Source of the DNA: Methylobacterium isbiliense
Lineage (GTDB): Bacteria > Pseudomonadota > Alphaproteobacteria > Rhizobiales > Beijerinckiaceae
Length of the DNA stretch: 33,251 nt
Assembly (NCBI RefSeq): GCF_022179325.1
Contig: NZ_BPQQ01000109.1
Location: forward strand, 1-33,251
Direction of reading: 5' to 3'
A program made the translations under genes and the position numbers. This document shows, one piece after another, positions 24,188 through 32,446 of the stretch; the first letter of the stretch is position 1; each line of letters begins with the position of its first letter. The notes beneath the pieces were generated by a model. It did not search any database and was not told the DNA's origin. It worked only from the letters and a program-made list of their open reading frames with translations.

Positions 24188-24404
24188 ACAATTCCTCGCG
24201 GGACGGCAGCGATGCGGAAATGCCCGGCCAGCCGATACCGTTGAAGTATTCATCGAGGGCGGCGAGCTGTGCCTGCACCTCCCGCTGCTGCTTCTCGGCC
24301 AGAACCTTGCCGACGAGGTCCGACACGGTCGCCCCGCTCAGCGCCGCCTCATGCTGCGCCCATGCCAGCAGGCCATCGTCCAGGGTCAGGGTGACGTGCG
24401 CCAT
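24090..24404 (-). CDS. vapB: VapB-type antitoxin
   Basis: A 104-aa protein beginning MAHVTLTLDDGLLAWAQHEA, with an N-terminal beta strand then helices (SGATVSDLVGKVLAEKQQRE), the ribbon-helix-helix pattern of VapB-like DNA-binding antitoxins. The C-terminal half (ALDEYFNGIGWPG, then [20 protein letters not shown]) is the expected toxin-binding arm. The last 33 codons are encoded across the start of vapC in another frame, which is more than usual for this class. The ATG at 24404 has no strong ribosome site, so an alternative start 20 codons upstream cannot be excluded. It probably represses its own operon and neutralises VapC. It follows pth after 56 nt on the same strand. Confidence 0.75.
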   Translation of the reverse strand: MAHVTLTLDDGLLAWAQHEAALSGATVSDLVGKVLAEKQQREVQAQLAALDEYFNGIGWPGISASLPSREELYDRPHLRRLESSDLRDGSEQPGEESDKHSHHP

Positions 24405-24460
24405 GATGAGGACTTTCCAGGATTCCGGATCGATATCGGAGCGACCTCGGACCGTGTCAA

Positions 24461-25075
24461 TCATGCCTCCGCCTTCCGGCCGGGCGGCTTCACCTCGTCC
24501 CAGCCCCGCCCCTGCATGGCGAGGTGGATCTTGTTCTGGAAGCTCGCATCCTCGCCCGCGGCGAGCACGCCGGCATGGTCGGCCACCGCGTCGCAGAGAT
24601 CGTCCACCCAGGGTCGCTCCGCCTTGGCGAAGTCGTTGAGCACGTAGGCGTGCACCAGCGCCTTGTCGCCCGGATGGCCGATGCCGAGCCGCACGCGCCA
24701 GTATTCGTTGCCGCAGAGCGCGGTGATCGAGCGCAGACCGTTATGGCCGGCATTGCCGCCGCCGCGCTTCACCCGGAGCTTGGCCGGCGCGAGGTCGAGT
24801 TCGTCGTGGAAGACCACCACGTCGTCGAGCGCGACCTTGTAGAAGCGCTGCGCCTCCGCCACCGCCCGGCCGGACTCGTTCATGTAGGTCTCGGGCTTGA
24901 GCAGCAGCACCCGCTCGGTTCCGAGCACGGCCTCGCTCGCCTCGCCCTGGAACTTGCGGCGCCAGGGGGCGGCGCGGTGGCGCCGCGCGATCGCATCGAG
25001 CGCCATGAAGCCGATGTTGTGCCGGTTGCCCGCATAGCGGGAGCCGGGATTGCCGAGGCCGACGAACAGCCGCAT
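24461..25075 (-). CDS. pth: Peptidyl-tRNA hydrolase
   Basis: It releases tRNA from prematurely dropped peptidyl-tRNA, an essential recycling step in the cytoplasm. The 204-aa protein carries the full active-site set: Asn9 in [11 protein letters not shown], His19 in NRHNIGF, Asn66 in ETYMNESG, Asp91 in FHDELDL, and Asn112 in GHNGLRS. Length is normal, with a slightly long, charged C-terminus ([13 protein letters not shown]). The ATG at 25075 directly begins the conserved [11 protein letters not shown]. It follows rplY, separated by 82 nt with a strong hairpin (25101-25127), and is followed by vapBC instead of ychF. Transcription with rplY would need read-through of that hairpin. Confidence 0.97.
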   Translation of the reverse strand: MRLFVGLGNPGSRYAGNRHNIGFMALDAIARRHRAAPWRRKFQGEASEAVLGTERVLLLKPETYMNESGRAVAEAQRFYKVALDDVVVFHDELDLAPAKLRVKRGGGNAGHNGLRSITALCGNEYWRVRLGIGHPGDKALVHAYVLNDFAKAERPWVDDLCDAVADHAGVLAAGEDASFQNKIHLAMQGRGWDEVKPPGRKAEA

Positions 25076-25098
25076 GGCGCGAGGGCTCCGCGAACGGC

Positions 25099-25129
25099 GA
25101 AACGCCCCGGCACGGGGCCGGGGCGTTCC
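25099..25129 (-). terminator. Hairpin between rplY and pth, terminator or attenuator
   Basis: AACGCCCCGG (25101-25110) pairs perfectly with CCGGGGCGTT (25118-25127) around a 7-nt loop; two more pairs extend it on the minus strand. The minus-strand 3' side reads GTTTCG, a weak T-run. It lies 30 nt after the rplY stop and 26 nt before the pth start, so partial termination would lower pth expression relative to rplY. Confidence 0.6.
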
Positions 25130-25157
25130 GGATGAAGAATGGGAGGGGCGAGAGGCC

Positions 25158-25829
25158 TCAGCCCTCGTCGTCCTTGGCGGCCTCCTCGGCGGCTTCCGCC
25201 GCGGATTCGGCCCGGGCGGCCTCGGCCACCGCGGCCTCCTCGGCCTCGACCTCGGCGCCGAGCACCGTCGGCGGCACGATCGTGGCGACCGTCTCGCCCG
25301 CGTCGATCGCGAGTTCCGCGCCGGCCGGAAGGGTCAGGTCGGAGACGTGCACCGTGTCGCCGATGTCCTTGCCGGTGAGGTCGACGTTGATCGCGTCGGG
25401 GATCGATTCCGGCGCGACCACGAGCGGCAGCGTGTGGAGCACGATGTTGAGCGTGCCGTCCTTCTGCTTCAGGCCCGGCGCCGCGTCCTCGTTGACGAAG
25501 TGCACCGGCACCTCGACCTCGATCGTCTGGCCGGCGGTCACGCGCAGGAAGTCGACGTGCAGCGGGAGATCCTTGACCGGGTCGAGCTGGTAGTCGCGCG
25601 GGATCGCCCGGACCTTGCGGCCATCGACCTGGATCTCGAACACGGTCGACTTGAAGCCGCCGCCGTAGATGAGCTGGTTGGTCTGGTTGGCGTCGAGCGA
25701 GATCGACTGCGGCGACTGGCCGCCGCCGTAGATGACGGCGGGCACCCGGCCCTGGCGACGAACGGCCCGGGCGGCCCCCTTGCCGACCCGGTCGCGTGCC
25801 ACGGCCTCAAGCGGCTTCACGGCGCTCAT
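25158..25829 (-). CDS. rplY: 50S ribosomal protein L25/Ctc
   Basis: A 223-aa protein of the L25 family with the extra C-terminal CTC/TL5 domain; it binds 5S rRNA in the large subunit. The N-terminal L25 domain is recognisable in [25 protein letters not shown] and [20 protein letters not shown]. The C-terminal beta domain starts near [20 protein letters not shown] and includes [19 protein letters not shown]. The acidic tail is Ala/Glu-rich ([20 protein letters not shown]), as in other alphaproteobacteria. The ATG at 25829 has AAGGA 8 nt upstream; a start 12 codons higher would add an unrelated leader. A leader hairpin lies at 25872-25898. It is the first gene of the translation cluster. Confidence 0.95.
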   Translation of the reverse strand: MSAVKPLEAVARDRVGKGAARAVRRQGRVPAVIYGGGQSPQSISLDANQTNQLIYGGGFKSTVFEIQVDGRKVRAIPRDYQLDPVKDLPLHVDFLRVTAGQTIEVEVPVHFVNEDAAPGLKQKDGTLNIVLHTLPLVVAPESIPDAINVDLTGKDIGDTVHVSDLTLPAGAELAIDAGETVATIVPPTVLGAEVEAEEAAVAEAARAESAAEAAEEAAKDDEG

Positions 25830-26134
25830 GGCGTGATCCTTCAGGATTGTGGTGATGTGGCTCAAACGCCGAAGGCCGCCCCGATCGAGAGCGGCCTTGT
25901 GAACCGACGTCGCCGCGCCCCGGCCTCCAAGGGTGTCCGGCGGGCGCGGCCGGGCTTATAGCGGTGGCGCCTGCCCCTGGCAAGCCGGGCGCGGCCCGCG
26001 GGATCGGGAGCATTCGCGGCGATCCGGCAAGGCGCCCGCAACCACGCGCCGCGATCACGCGCGCCGCAGGCCGTGACGTGAGGGATCGTTAAGGGGGAAC
26101 CGGCGCATCGTCGCGGACGAACAGGAGTGTCGCG
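25830..26134. other. Divergent intergenic region rplY / protease
   Basis: This 305-nt stretch lies between rplY (minus) and the aspartic protease gene (plus). It contains the rplY leader hairpin (25872-25898) and, near 26091, a TTAA in CGTTAAGGGGG. I saw no gene and could not assign -35/-10 elements with confidence. Confidence 0.3.
25872..25898 (-). promoter_or_regulatory. rplY leader hairpin
   Basis: AAGGCCGC (25872-25879) pairs perfectly with GCGGCCTT (25891-25898) around an 11-nt loop, 43 nt upstream of the rplY start on its transcript side. No T-run follows, so a 5'-UTR structure (protein- or RNA-binding) is more likely than a terminator. Autoregulatory ribosomal-protein leaders are known in bacteria, but none is identified here by homology. 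Confidence 0.35.
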
Positions 26135-26650
26135 ATGACCCGCCCGCTGCACTGGGCCCTCGGCGTTCTGGGTGTGACGGTCGTCCTCGGGGGCGGCACG
26201 ATCGAGCGCGCCGCGCAGTTCTTCGGCCGGACCCCGGCCCCGGCCGCCGCGGCGGCCGGCGAGCCGGGAGCCGGAAGCGTGCTCACCGTCACGCTGCACC
26301 AGGATCTGGCCGGCCATTACACGGTGCATCCCCTCGTCGAGGGGCGCCGGGTGCGGATGATGGTCGATACGGGCGCCACGCTGTGCGCCTTCACGCAGGA
26401 CGATGCCGAGCGCGCCGGCATCCGCCTCGACCCGCGGGATTTCACCAAGCCGATGGGCACCGCGAACGGCATCGTCCGCGGCGCCGCGGTGCGGATCGCC
26501 GAGATGCAGGTCGGCGGCATCACGGTGCGCAACGTCGAGGCCGTGGTGCTGCCGCGGGGCCGGCTCGGGACGAGCCTGCTCGGGATGTCCTTCCTGCGCC
26601 GCCTGCGCGGCTTCGATGTCGAGGCGGGCCGCCTCACCTTACGGGGCTGA
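26135..26650 (+). CDS. Membrane-anchored retropepsin-like aspartic protease (TIGR02281-type, clan AA)
   Basis: A 171-aa single-pass membrane protein with one helix near the N-terminus (about 7-21, WALGVLGVTVVLGGG) and an Ala/Pro linker. The protease domain from residue 49 has the catalytic DTGATLCAF (Asp78-Thr79-Gly80), a flap-like stretch around TANGIVRGAAVRIAEM, and LGTSLLGMSFLRRLRGFDVE, the conserved second half of retropepsin-like domains. A functional enzyme would be a dimer. Topology suggests the domain is periplasmic; natural substrates of this family are unknown. The ATG at 26135 has AGGAG 7 nt upstream. It precedes the SOS operon by 124 nt but is separated by that operon's promoter. 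Confidence 0.85.
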   Translation: MTRPLHWALGVLGVTVVLGGGTIERAAQFFGRTPAPAAAAAGEPGAGSVLTVTLHQDLAGHYTVHPLVEGRRVRMMVDTGATLCAFTQDDAERAGIRLDPRDFTKPMGTANGIVRGAAVRIAEMQVGGITVRNVEAVVLPRGRLGTSLLGMSFLRRLRGFDVEAGRLTLRG

Positions 26651-26721
26651 GCGGGGGCTGCGGGACATCTCGATCGCCCGCGCTGTTCACACCTGAGTCC
26701 CGTCACCGGACCCGTTGCGGG

Positions 26722-26752
26722 TTGACTCCGCGCGCCAGCGGGGCTGCTATAA
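26722..26752 (+). promoter_or_regulatory. Promoter of the imuA-imuB-dnaE2 operon
   Basis: TTGACT (26722-26727) resembles the -35 box. The -10 candidate CTATAA (26747-26752) follows after 19 nt, slightly longer than ideal; GCTATA at 18 nt is an alternative. The LexA box begins immediately after, over the expected start of transcription. Confidence 0.55.
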
Positions 26753-26767
26753 GAACAAACAGGGAAC
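26753..26767 (+). promoter_or_regulatory. LexA (SOS) box of the ImuABC operon
   Basis: GAAC at 26753-26756 and GAAC at 26764-26767 are exactly 7 nt apart, matching the alphaproteobacterial LexA motif GTTC-N7-GTTC read on the other strand. It lies 7 nt before the imuA GTG start, so LexA bound here would block the promoter. DNA damage would release it. Confidence 0.85.
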
Positions 26768-26774
26768 ATGAACC

Positions 26775-27581
26775 GTGCAGCCGCCCGTCGCCCTCTCCGC
26801 CCTGCGTCGCGCCGTCATGGCCCTGGAGCCCGGCATCGCGAGCGCCGCGGGCCGGCCGTTCGAGACCGGCCGGCCCGACCTCGACGCGTGGCTCGGCGGC
26901 GGCCTGGCCCGCGGCGTCCTGCACGAGGTCCATGCCGGTCACGCGCGCCATCCCGCCGCCGCGACCGGGTTCGGCCTGGGCGTGGCGCTGCGGGCCGCGG
27001 GCGGGCGGCCGCTCGTCTGGGTCCGGCAGGATCCGGTCGAGGCGCGGGTGGGAGGGCTCTACGGCGACGGGCTCGCAGCCTTCGGGCTCGATCCGTCCCG
27101 TCTCGTCGTCGTGCGGGCGCGCGATCCGACCGGAGCCTTGCGGGCCGTGGACGAGGCCGCCCGCTGCTCGGGTCTCGGCGCCGCCCTCGTCGAGATGGGG
27201 GGAGCCCCGGGAATCCTCGATCTCAAGGCGAGCCGGCGGCTGACGCTTTCCGCGCGCGCCTCGGGGGTGACGCTCGTCATGATCCGGCTCGACGCCAGCG
27301 CCTGTCCGAGCGCGGCGACGACCCGCTGGAGCGTCGCGGCCGTGACCTCGTCGCCCGTCGAGGCGAAGGCGCCCGGCCGGCCCGCCTTCGCCGCCACCCT
27401 GCTGCGTCACCGGGCGGGCCGCCCCTCCCGCACCTGGCACCTGGAATGGGACCGTGACAGCCTGCGCTTCTCAAGCCCCGTCGCAGAGCCCGCCGCAGCC
27501 GCGCCGCTACCTCGCGCTGTGGTTTCCGTTCCTGTCGGCGGAGCGGGTCCGGCCGAGGCAGGACGGCGGCGCGCAGGCTGA
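26775..27581 (+). CDS. imuA: ImuA, SOS-induced mutagenesis accessory protein (RecA-like)
   Basis: A 268-aa protein of the ImuA family, a RecA-related but ATPase-deficient partner of ImuB and DnaE2 in damage-induced mutagenesis. Family features are the start region PVALSALRRAVMALEPG, then RPDLDAWLGGGLARGVLHEV and VLHEVHAGHARHPAAATGF, where RecA has its P-loop; no GKT motif is present. WVRQDPVEARVGGLYGDGL, RLVVVRARDPTGAL and LTLSARASGVTLVMIRLDA follow. The Ala/Pro-rich tail overlaps imuB in another frame. The GTG at 26775 is 10 nt after AGGG; an ATG at 26817 would shorten the N-terminus. It is first in the operon behind the LexA box. The role is known from Caulobacter and mycobacterial homologues. 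Confidence 0.9.
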   Translation: MQPPVALSALRRAVMALEPGIASAAGRPFETGRPDLDAWLGGGLARGVLHEVHAGHARHPAAATGFGLGVALRAAGGRPLVWVRQDPVEARVGGLYGDGLAAFGLDPSRLVVVRARDPTGALRAVDEAARCSGLGAALVEMGGAPGILDLKASRRLTLSARASGVTLVMIRLDASACPSAATTRWSVAAVTSSPVEAKAPGRPAFAATLLRHRAGRPSRTWHLEWDRDSLRFSSPVAEPAAAAPLPRAVVSVPVGGAGPAEAGRRRAG

Positions 27582-29028
27582 ACCGCACGGGCTCGTGGCG
27601 CAGGTCGGGGGCGCCCTGAGGCTCGCGGCGGTCGGCCGGGAGGCGATGGCCCTCGGCCTCAGGCCGGGCCAGACGCTGGCCGACGCCCGCGCCCGCATCC
27701 CCCACCTCGTGGTCGAGGACCACGATCCCGCGGCGGATGCGGCGCTGCTCCATCGCATGGCCGGGGCCTGCGATCGCTGGACCCCCCTCGTCGCCCTCGA
27801 TCCGCCGGACGGGCTCATCCTCGACGTGACCGGTTGCGCCCATCTGGTCGGCGGCGAGGCGGAATTGCGGGCGCAGAGCCTGCGCCGCTTCCGCCACGCC
27901 GGCTTCTCCGTCTGCGCCACCATCGCGGGCACGCCCGATGCCGCCCGCGCGTTGGCCCGGTTCGGCCGCGCCGGAACGGTGCCGCCCGGGGGCGAGGCTG
28001 AGGCCGTCCGCGCCCTGCCCGTCGCGGCGCTCGGGCTGGAGCAGGACACGCGCGCCGCGCTCGCCCTCGCCGGCCTGAAGCGCCTCGGCGACCTCGCCGG
28101 CCTGCCGAGCCGTCCTCTGGCGGCCCGGTTCGGCGAGGAGCCGGGACGGCGGCTGCGCCGGGTGCAGGGGCTGGAGGATCGCCGCATCACGCCGCTGCGG
28201 CCGCGTCCCGCCTGCTGGGCCGACGAGGTCTTCGCCGATCCCGTCGCCCACCGGCCCGCCATCGCGGCGGCGCTGCAGCGGCTGGCGGGCCGGGTCGCGG
28301 ACCGGCTCGAGGCCGAGGGCCGGGGCGGGCGCGCCTTCGAGGCGAGCTTCTTCCGCAGCGACGGGGCGGTGCGGCGGATCGGCATCCGCACCGGCCGGCC
28401 GCAACGCGACCCCGACACGATCCTGCGTCTCCTGCGCGAGCGGCTCGACGCCCTCGCCGACCCCCTCGATCCCGGCTTCGGCTTCGACCGCGTCCGGCTC
28501 GCCGTTGCGGCCGCCGAGCCGCTGGAGCCGCGTCAGCCGCGCCTCGACGGGGAAGCGGACCACGAGGACGCCGTCTCCGATCTCGTCGACCGGCTGGTGG
28601 CCCGCCTGGGCGCGGCCCGCGTGCTCCGCTTCGTCGCGGCCGACACGCACGACCCCCTGCGCAGTTCGCGCCTCGTGCCGGCGGCGGAGCCCGGCGCGTC
28701 CTCCGCCCCCTGGCCGGTCCCGGAGCCGAGCGAGCCTCCGGCGCGGCCGCTGCACCTGTTCGATCCGCCCCAGGCCGTGGAGGCGCTCGCCGAGGTGCCG
28801 GACGGGCCGCCCCTGCGCTTCCGCTGGCAGGGCGTCCTGCACACGATCGTCCATGCCGAGGGGCCCGAGCGCATCGCGCCCGAATGGTGGCGCGACCCCG
28901 ATGCGCCGACGCGGGACTATTACCGGGTCGAGGATGCGCAGGGGGGCCGCTTCTGGCTCTACCGGGCCGGGCTCTACGACCGCGAGACGGGGCCCCCGCG
29001 CTGGTACCTGCACGGATTGTTCGCGTGA
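27454..29028 (+). CDS. imuB: ImuB, catalytically dead Y-family polymerase-like protein
   Basis: A 524-aa adaptor that links ImuA and DnaE2 to the sliding clamp. It has the Y-family fold: YLALWFPFLSAERV replaces the first catalytic motif (no acidic residues where active enzymes have DMDAFF), and LILDVTGCAHLVGGE replaces the SIDE motif. It is therefore not expected to polymerise DNA. Then follow the helix-hairpin-helix-like stretch LKRLGDLAGLPSRPLAARFG, the little-finger region and a C-terminal domain ending GGRFWLYRAGLYDRET. The GTG at 27454 is the most plausible start and lies inside imuA, a 128-nt out-of-frame overlap. The stop TGA overlaps the dnaE2 GTG by 4 nt. It is essential to SOS mutagenesis in model species. 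Confidence 0.92.
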   Translation: MTACASQAPSQSPPQPRRYLALWFPFLSAERVRPRQDGGAQAEPHGLVAQVGGALRLAAVGREAMALGLRPGQTLADARARIPHLVVEDHDPAADAALLHRMAGACDRWTPLVALDPPDGLILDVTGCAHLVGGEAELRAQSLRRFRHAGFSVCATIAGTPDAARALARFGRAGTVPPGGEAEAVRALPVAALGLEQDTRAALALAGLKRLGDLAGLPSRPLAARFGEEPGRRLRRVQGLEDRRITPLRPRPACWADEVFADPVAHRPAIAAALQRLAGRVADRLEAEGRGGRAFEASFFRSDGAVRRIGIRTGRPQRDPDTILRLLRERLDALADPLDPGFGFDRVRLAVAAAEPLEPRQPRLDGEADHEDAVSDLVDRLVARLGAARVLRFVAADTHDPLRSSRLVPAAEPGASSAPWPVPEPSEPPARPLHLFDPPQAVEALAEVPDGPPLRFRWQGVLHTIVHAEGPERIAPEWWRDPDAPTRDYYRVEDAQGGRFWLYRAGLYDRETGPPRWYLHGLFA

Positions 29029-32000
29029 GGGACGAGGCGCCTCCTTACGCGGAACTCGTCGCCGCGACGAATTTCTCCTTCCTGCGCGGCGCCTCGCATC
29101 CGCAGGACATGGTGCTGACGGCCCTCCTGCTGGGCCAGACCGGGATCGGGATCGCCGACCGCAACACCGTCGCGGGCGTCGTGCGCGCCTATGCGGCCCT
29201 GCGGGAGGTGCGGGCGGAGGGCGCGCCGCTCCTCGAGACGGTCCGGTCGGGATCGGGACCCGGCGAGGTCGCCCGCCGCGCGCATCCCGCCGCGGACGGC
29301 GATCCGGCTTTGCGCGCGGCGCTCAGGCGGCGCGCCGCATCGTTCACCCTCGCGGTCGGTGCCCGGCTCGTCTTCGCGGACGACACCCCGGACATCGTCG
29401 CCTATCCGGCGGATCGCGCCGGCTGGGGCCGCCTGTGCCGCCTCCTCACCCTCGGCAACCGCCGCGCGCGCAAGGGCGCCTGCATCCTGCGCCGCGACGA
29501 CCTGCTGGCGGATGCGGGCGGGTTGCTGCTTATCGTCCTGCCCGGGCGGCGCCTCGACGGCCTCAGCCCCATCCTGATCCAGGTCGCGCAGGCCGCGCCC
29601 GGCGCCGTCTGGCTCGCGGCGGCCCTGCATCGGCGCGGCGACGACCGCCGGCGGCTCGTTCGCCTCGCGGCGCTGGCGCGGGAGGCGGGCCTGCCGCTCA
29701 TCGCCGTCAACGACGCGCTCTATCACGATCCCGGCGCCCGCGATCTCCAGGACGTGCTCACCTGCATCCGCGAGGGCGTGACCGTCGAGACCGCCGGCCG
29801 CCGGCTGGAGGCCAATGCCGAGCGTCATCTCAAGGCGCCGCAGGAGATGGCGCGCCTGTTCCGCGAGGCGCCCGAGGCGCTCGCCGAGACCCAGGCCCTC
29901 CTCGCCCGGGTCGGCTTCAGCCTGGCCGAGCTGCGCTACGATTACCCCGACGAGCCGGTGCCGCCGGGCTGGAGCGCGCAGGGCTGGCTGGAGGAGCAGA
30001 CATGGCGCTGTGCCGCCATGCGCTATCCGGACGGCATCCCGGACAAGGTCGTGGGGCTGCTGCGGGCGGAACTCGCCCTCATCGCCAAGCTCGACTACGC
30101 CCGCTACTTCCTGACGATCCTCGACATCGTGCGGGTGGCCGAGGACAAGGGCATCCTCTGCCAGGGCCGTGGCTCGGCGGCCAATTCCGCCGTCTGCTAC
30201 GTGCTCGGCATCACCGCCGTCGATCCGACCGCGCACGATCTCCTGTTCGCGCGCTTCATCTCGGAGGAGCGCCGCGAACCGCCCGACATCGACGTCGATT
30301 TCGAGCATGAGCGGCGCGAGGAGATCATCCAGCACATCTATGCCCGCTACGGCCGGCACCGGGCCGGCATCGCCGCGACGGTGATCCGCTACCGGCCGCG
30401 CAGCGCCATGCGCGAGGTCGGCAAGGCGCTCGGTCTCACCGAGGACGTCACCGCCCGGCTCGCCTCGACCCAGTGGGGCAGCTTCGGGGCGCAGATCCGC
30501 AACGCGCATATCCGCCAGGCCGGGCTCGACCCGGAGAACCCCTCGATCGCCCGCGCCCTCGGCCTCGCCCGGCGCCTGCTGGGCTTTCCCCGTCACCTCT
30601 CGCAGCATGTCGGCGGCTTCGTGCTGACGCGCGGGCGCCTCGACGAGACGGTGCCCATCGGCAACGCCGCCATGCCCGAGCGCACCTTCATCGAATGGGA
30701 CAAGGACGACATCGACGATCTCGGCCTGATGAAGATCGACGTGCTGGCGCTCGGGATGCTGACCTGCATCCGCAAGGCCTTCGACCTGATGCGCGCCCAC
30801 GGCCTCGGCGACCACGACCTCGCCGCCGTCCCGCAGGAGGATCAGGCCGTCTACGCCATGCTGCAGAAGGGGGATTCGATCGGGGTGTTCCAGGTCGAGA
30901 GCCGGGCGCAGATCAACATGCTGCCGCGGCTGAAGCCCGCCCGCTTCTACGACCTCGTCATCCAGGTGGCGATCGTCCGGCCGGGCCCGATCCAGGGCGA
31001 CATGGTGCATCCCTACCTGCGCCGCCGGGCCGGGCTGGACCCGGTGATATTTCCCTCCCCGGCGCCCGGGAGGGGGGAGCCCGACGAACTCCACCGGGTG
31101 CTCGAGAAGACCCTCGGCGTCCCCCTGTTCCAGGAGCAGGCGATGCGGCTCGCCATGGTGGCGGCCGAGTTCAGCGACGTGGAGGCCAACCAGCTCCGCC
31201 GGGCCATGGCGACCTTCCGCCATGTCGGCACCATCCAGACCTTCGAAGCCCTGATGGTCGAGCGCATGGTGGCGCGCGGCTACGCGCGTGACTTCGCGCA
31301 GAGCTGCTTCGAGCAGATCAAGGGCTTCGGCTCCTACGGCTTCCCGGAGAGCCACGCGGCCTCCTTCGCCAAGCTCGTCTACGTCTCGGCCTGGATCAAA
31401 TGCCATCACCCGGCGGTGTTCGCCTGCGCGCTCCTGAACGCGCAGCCGATGGGCTTCTACGCGCCCGCGCAGATCGTGCGGGACGCGGCCGAGCACGGGG
31501 TCGCGATCCGCCCGGTCGACATCAACCACAGCCTGCGCGACAACACGCTGGAGCCCCACGGCACCGGGCTCGCCCTGCGCCTCGGCCTGCGGCAGGTCGA
31601 CGGGCTCGCCCAGGCCGATGCGCGGCGGCTGACCGCGGCGCGCGATGCGCCGTTTTGCGACATCGAGGACCTCGCCGCCCGCACCCGCCTGTCCCGGCCC
31701 GCCCTGGAGCGGCTCGCCGCGGCCGATGCGTTCCGCTCCCTCGGCCTCGACCGGCGCGCGGCGCTCTGGGCCGTGCGCCGCCTGCCCGACGACGCGCCCC
31801 TGCCCCTGTTCGCGGCGGCGCAGGCCCGCGAACTCGGACCAGAGCCGGAGGTGAACCTGCCCGAGATGACCCTCGGCGCGCAGGTGGCGGCCGACTATCA
31901 GGCGGTGCGGCTCTCGCTCAAGGCGCACCCAATGGCGATCCTGCGGCCGGTCTTCCGGGCCGAGGGGGTGGCGAGCTGCGCCGAGACGGCGGCCCGCCCC

Positions 32001-32390
32001 GACGGCGCGGTCTGCCGCAATGCGGGCATCGTGCTCGTGCGCCAGCGCCCCGGCGCGGGGAACGCCATCTTCATCACCCTGGAGGACGAGACCGGCATCA
32101 CCAACGTGATCCTGTGGGCGCGCACCTTCGAGCGCTTCCGCCGCGCCGTGATGGGCGCGCGGCTCCTGCTCGTCGAGGGGCGGGTGCAGAAGAGCCCGGA
32201 AGGCGTGACGCATCTCCTGGGGGAGCGCCTGACCGACCGCAGCCGGGACCTCGCGCGCCTGTCGGAGGACCACGACCTGCCCGTCGAGCGCACCCGCGCG
32301 GACGAGGTCACGCACCCCCCGCAGCCGCGCGGTGCGCACGGCCATCCCCGCAGCGTGCGGATCCTGCCCCGATCGCGGGATTTCCACTGA
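29025..32390 (+). CDS. dnaE2: Error-prone DNA polymerase DnaE2 (ImuC)
   Basis: A 1121-aa C-family replicative-type polymerase that does error-prone lesion bypass in SOS mutagenesis. Parts in order: the PHP domain (YAELVAATNFSFLRGASHPQ, then TGIGIADRNTVAGVVRAY); the polymerase core with PDIDVDFEHERREE, catalytic Asp421 and Asp423; RGSAANSAVCYVLGIT and RHLSQHVGGFVLTRGRL; the typical SIGVFQVESRAQINMLPRLK; LGVPLFQEQAMRLAMVAAEF; FGSYGFPESHAASFAKLVY; and a C-terminal OB domain (NAIFITLEDETGITNVILWA). The GTG at 29025 overlaps the imuB stop as GTGA, so translation is coupled. The normal replicative DnaE is longer and lacks this gene context. A 56-nt gap with no terminator-like hairpin separates it from the convergent formate dehydrogenase gene. 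Confidence 0.97.
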   Translation: MRDEAPPYAELVAATNFSFLRGASHPQDMVLTALLLGQTGIGIADRNTVAGVVRAYAALREVRAEGAPLLETVRSGSGPGEVARRAHPAADGDPALRAALRRRAASFTLAVGARLVFADDTPDIVAYPADRAGWGRLCRLLTLGNRRARKGACILRRDDLLADAGGLLLIVLPGRRLDGLSPILIQVAQAAPGAVWLAAALHRRGDDRRRLVRLAALAREAGLPLIAVNDALYHDPGARDLQDVLTCIREGVTVETAGRRLEANAERHLKAPQEMARLFREAPEALAETQALLARVGFSLAELRYDYPDEPVPPGWSAQGWLEEQTWRCAAMRYPDGIPDKVVGLLRAELALIAKLDYARYFLTILDIVRVAEDKGILCQGRGSAANSAVCYVLGITAVDPTAHDLLFARFISEERREPPDIDVDFEHERREEIIQHIYARYGRHRAGIAATVIRYRPRSAMREVGKALGLTEDVTARLASTQWGSFGAQIRNAHIRQAGLDPENPSIARALGLARRLLGFPRHLSQHVGGFVLTRGRLDETVPIGNAAMPERTFIEWDKDDIDDLGLMKIDVLALGMLTCIRKAFDLMRAHGLGDHDLAAVPQEDQAVYAMLQKGDSIGVFQVESRAQINMLPRLKPARFYDLVIQVAIVRPGPIQGDMVHPYLRRRAGLDPVIFPSPAPGRGEPDELHRVLEKTLGVPLFQEQAMRLAMVAAEFSDVEANQLRRAMATFRHVGTIQTFEALMVERMVARGYARDFAQSCFEQIKGFGSYGFPESHAASFAKLVYVSAWIKCHHPAVFACALLNAQPMGFYAPAQIVRDAAEHGVAIRPVDINHSLRDNTLEPHGTGLALRLGLRQVDGLAQADARRLTAARDAPFCDIEDLAARTRLSRPALERLAAADAFRSLGLDRRAALWAVRRLPDDAPLPLFAAAQARELGPEPEVNLPEMTLGAQVAADYQAVRLSLKAHPMAILRPVFRAEGVASCAETAARPDGAVCRNAGIVLVRQRPGAGNAIFITLEDETGITNVILWARTFERFRRAVMGARLLLVEGRVQKSPEGVTHLLGERLTDRSRDLARLSEDHDLPVERTRADEVTHPPQPRGAHGHPRSVRILPRSRDFH

Positions 32391-32446
32391 TGCGGGGGCC
32401 CGCTGCTCCCGTCATCGGCTGATGCTCCGCCCCCGATCCCTGCCGC

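Noticed and set aside
31040-31080. Possible insertion in DnaE2 around VIFPSPAPGRGEPDEL
   Set aside because: A Pro-rich FPSPAP-like stretch at this place is normal in DnaE2 proteins; the frame and flanking motifs are intact.
28974-32387. A minus-strand open frame of about 1137 codons opposite dnaE2
   Set aside because: It has an Arg/Gly/Val/His-rich composition without motifs, while the plus-strand frame has complete DnaE2 domains. It is a GC-driven shadow frame.
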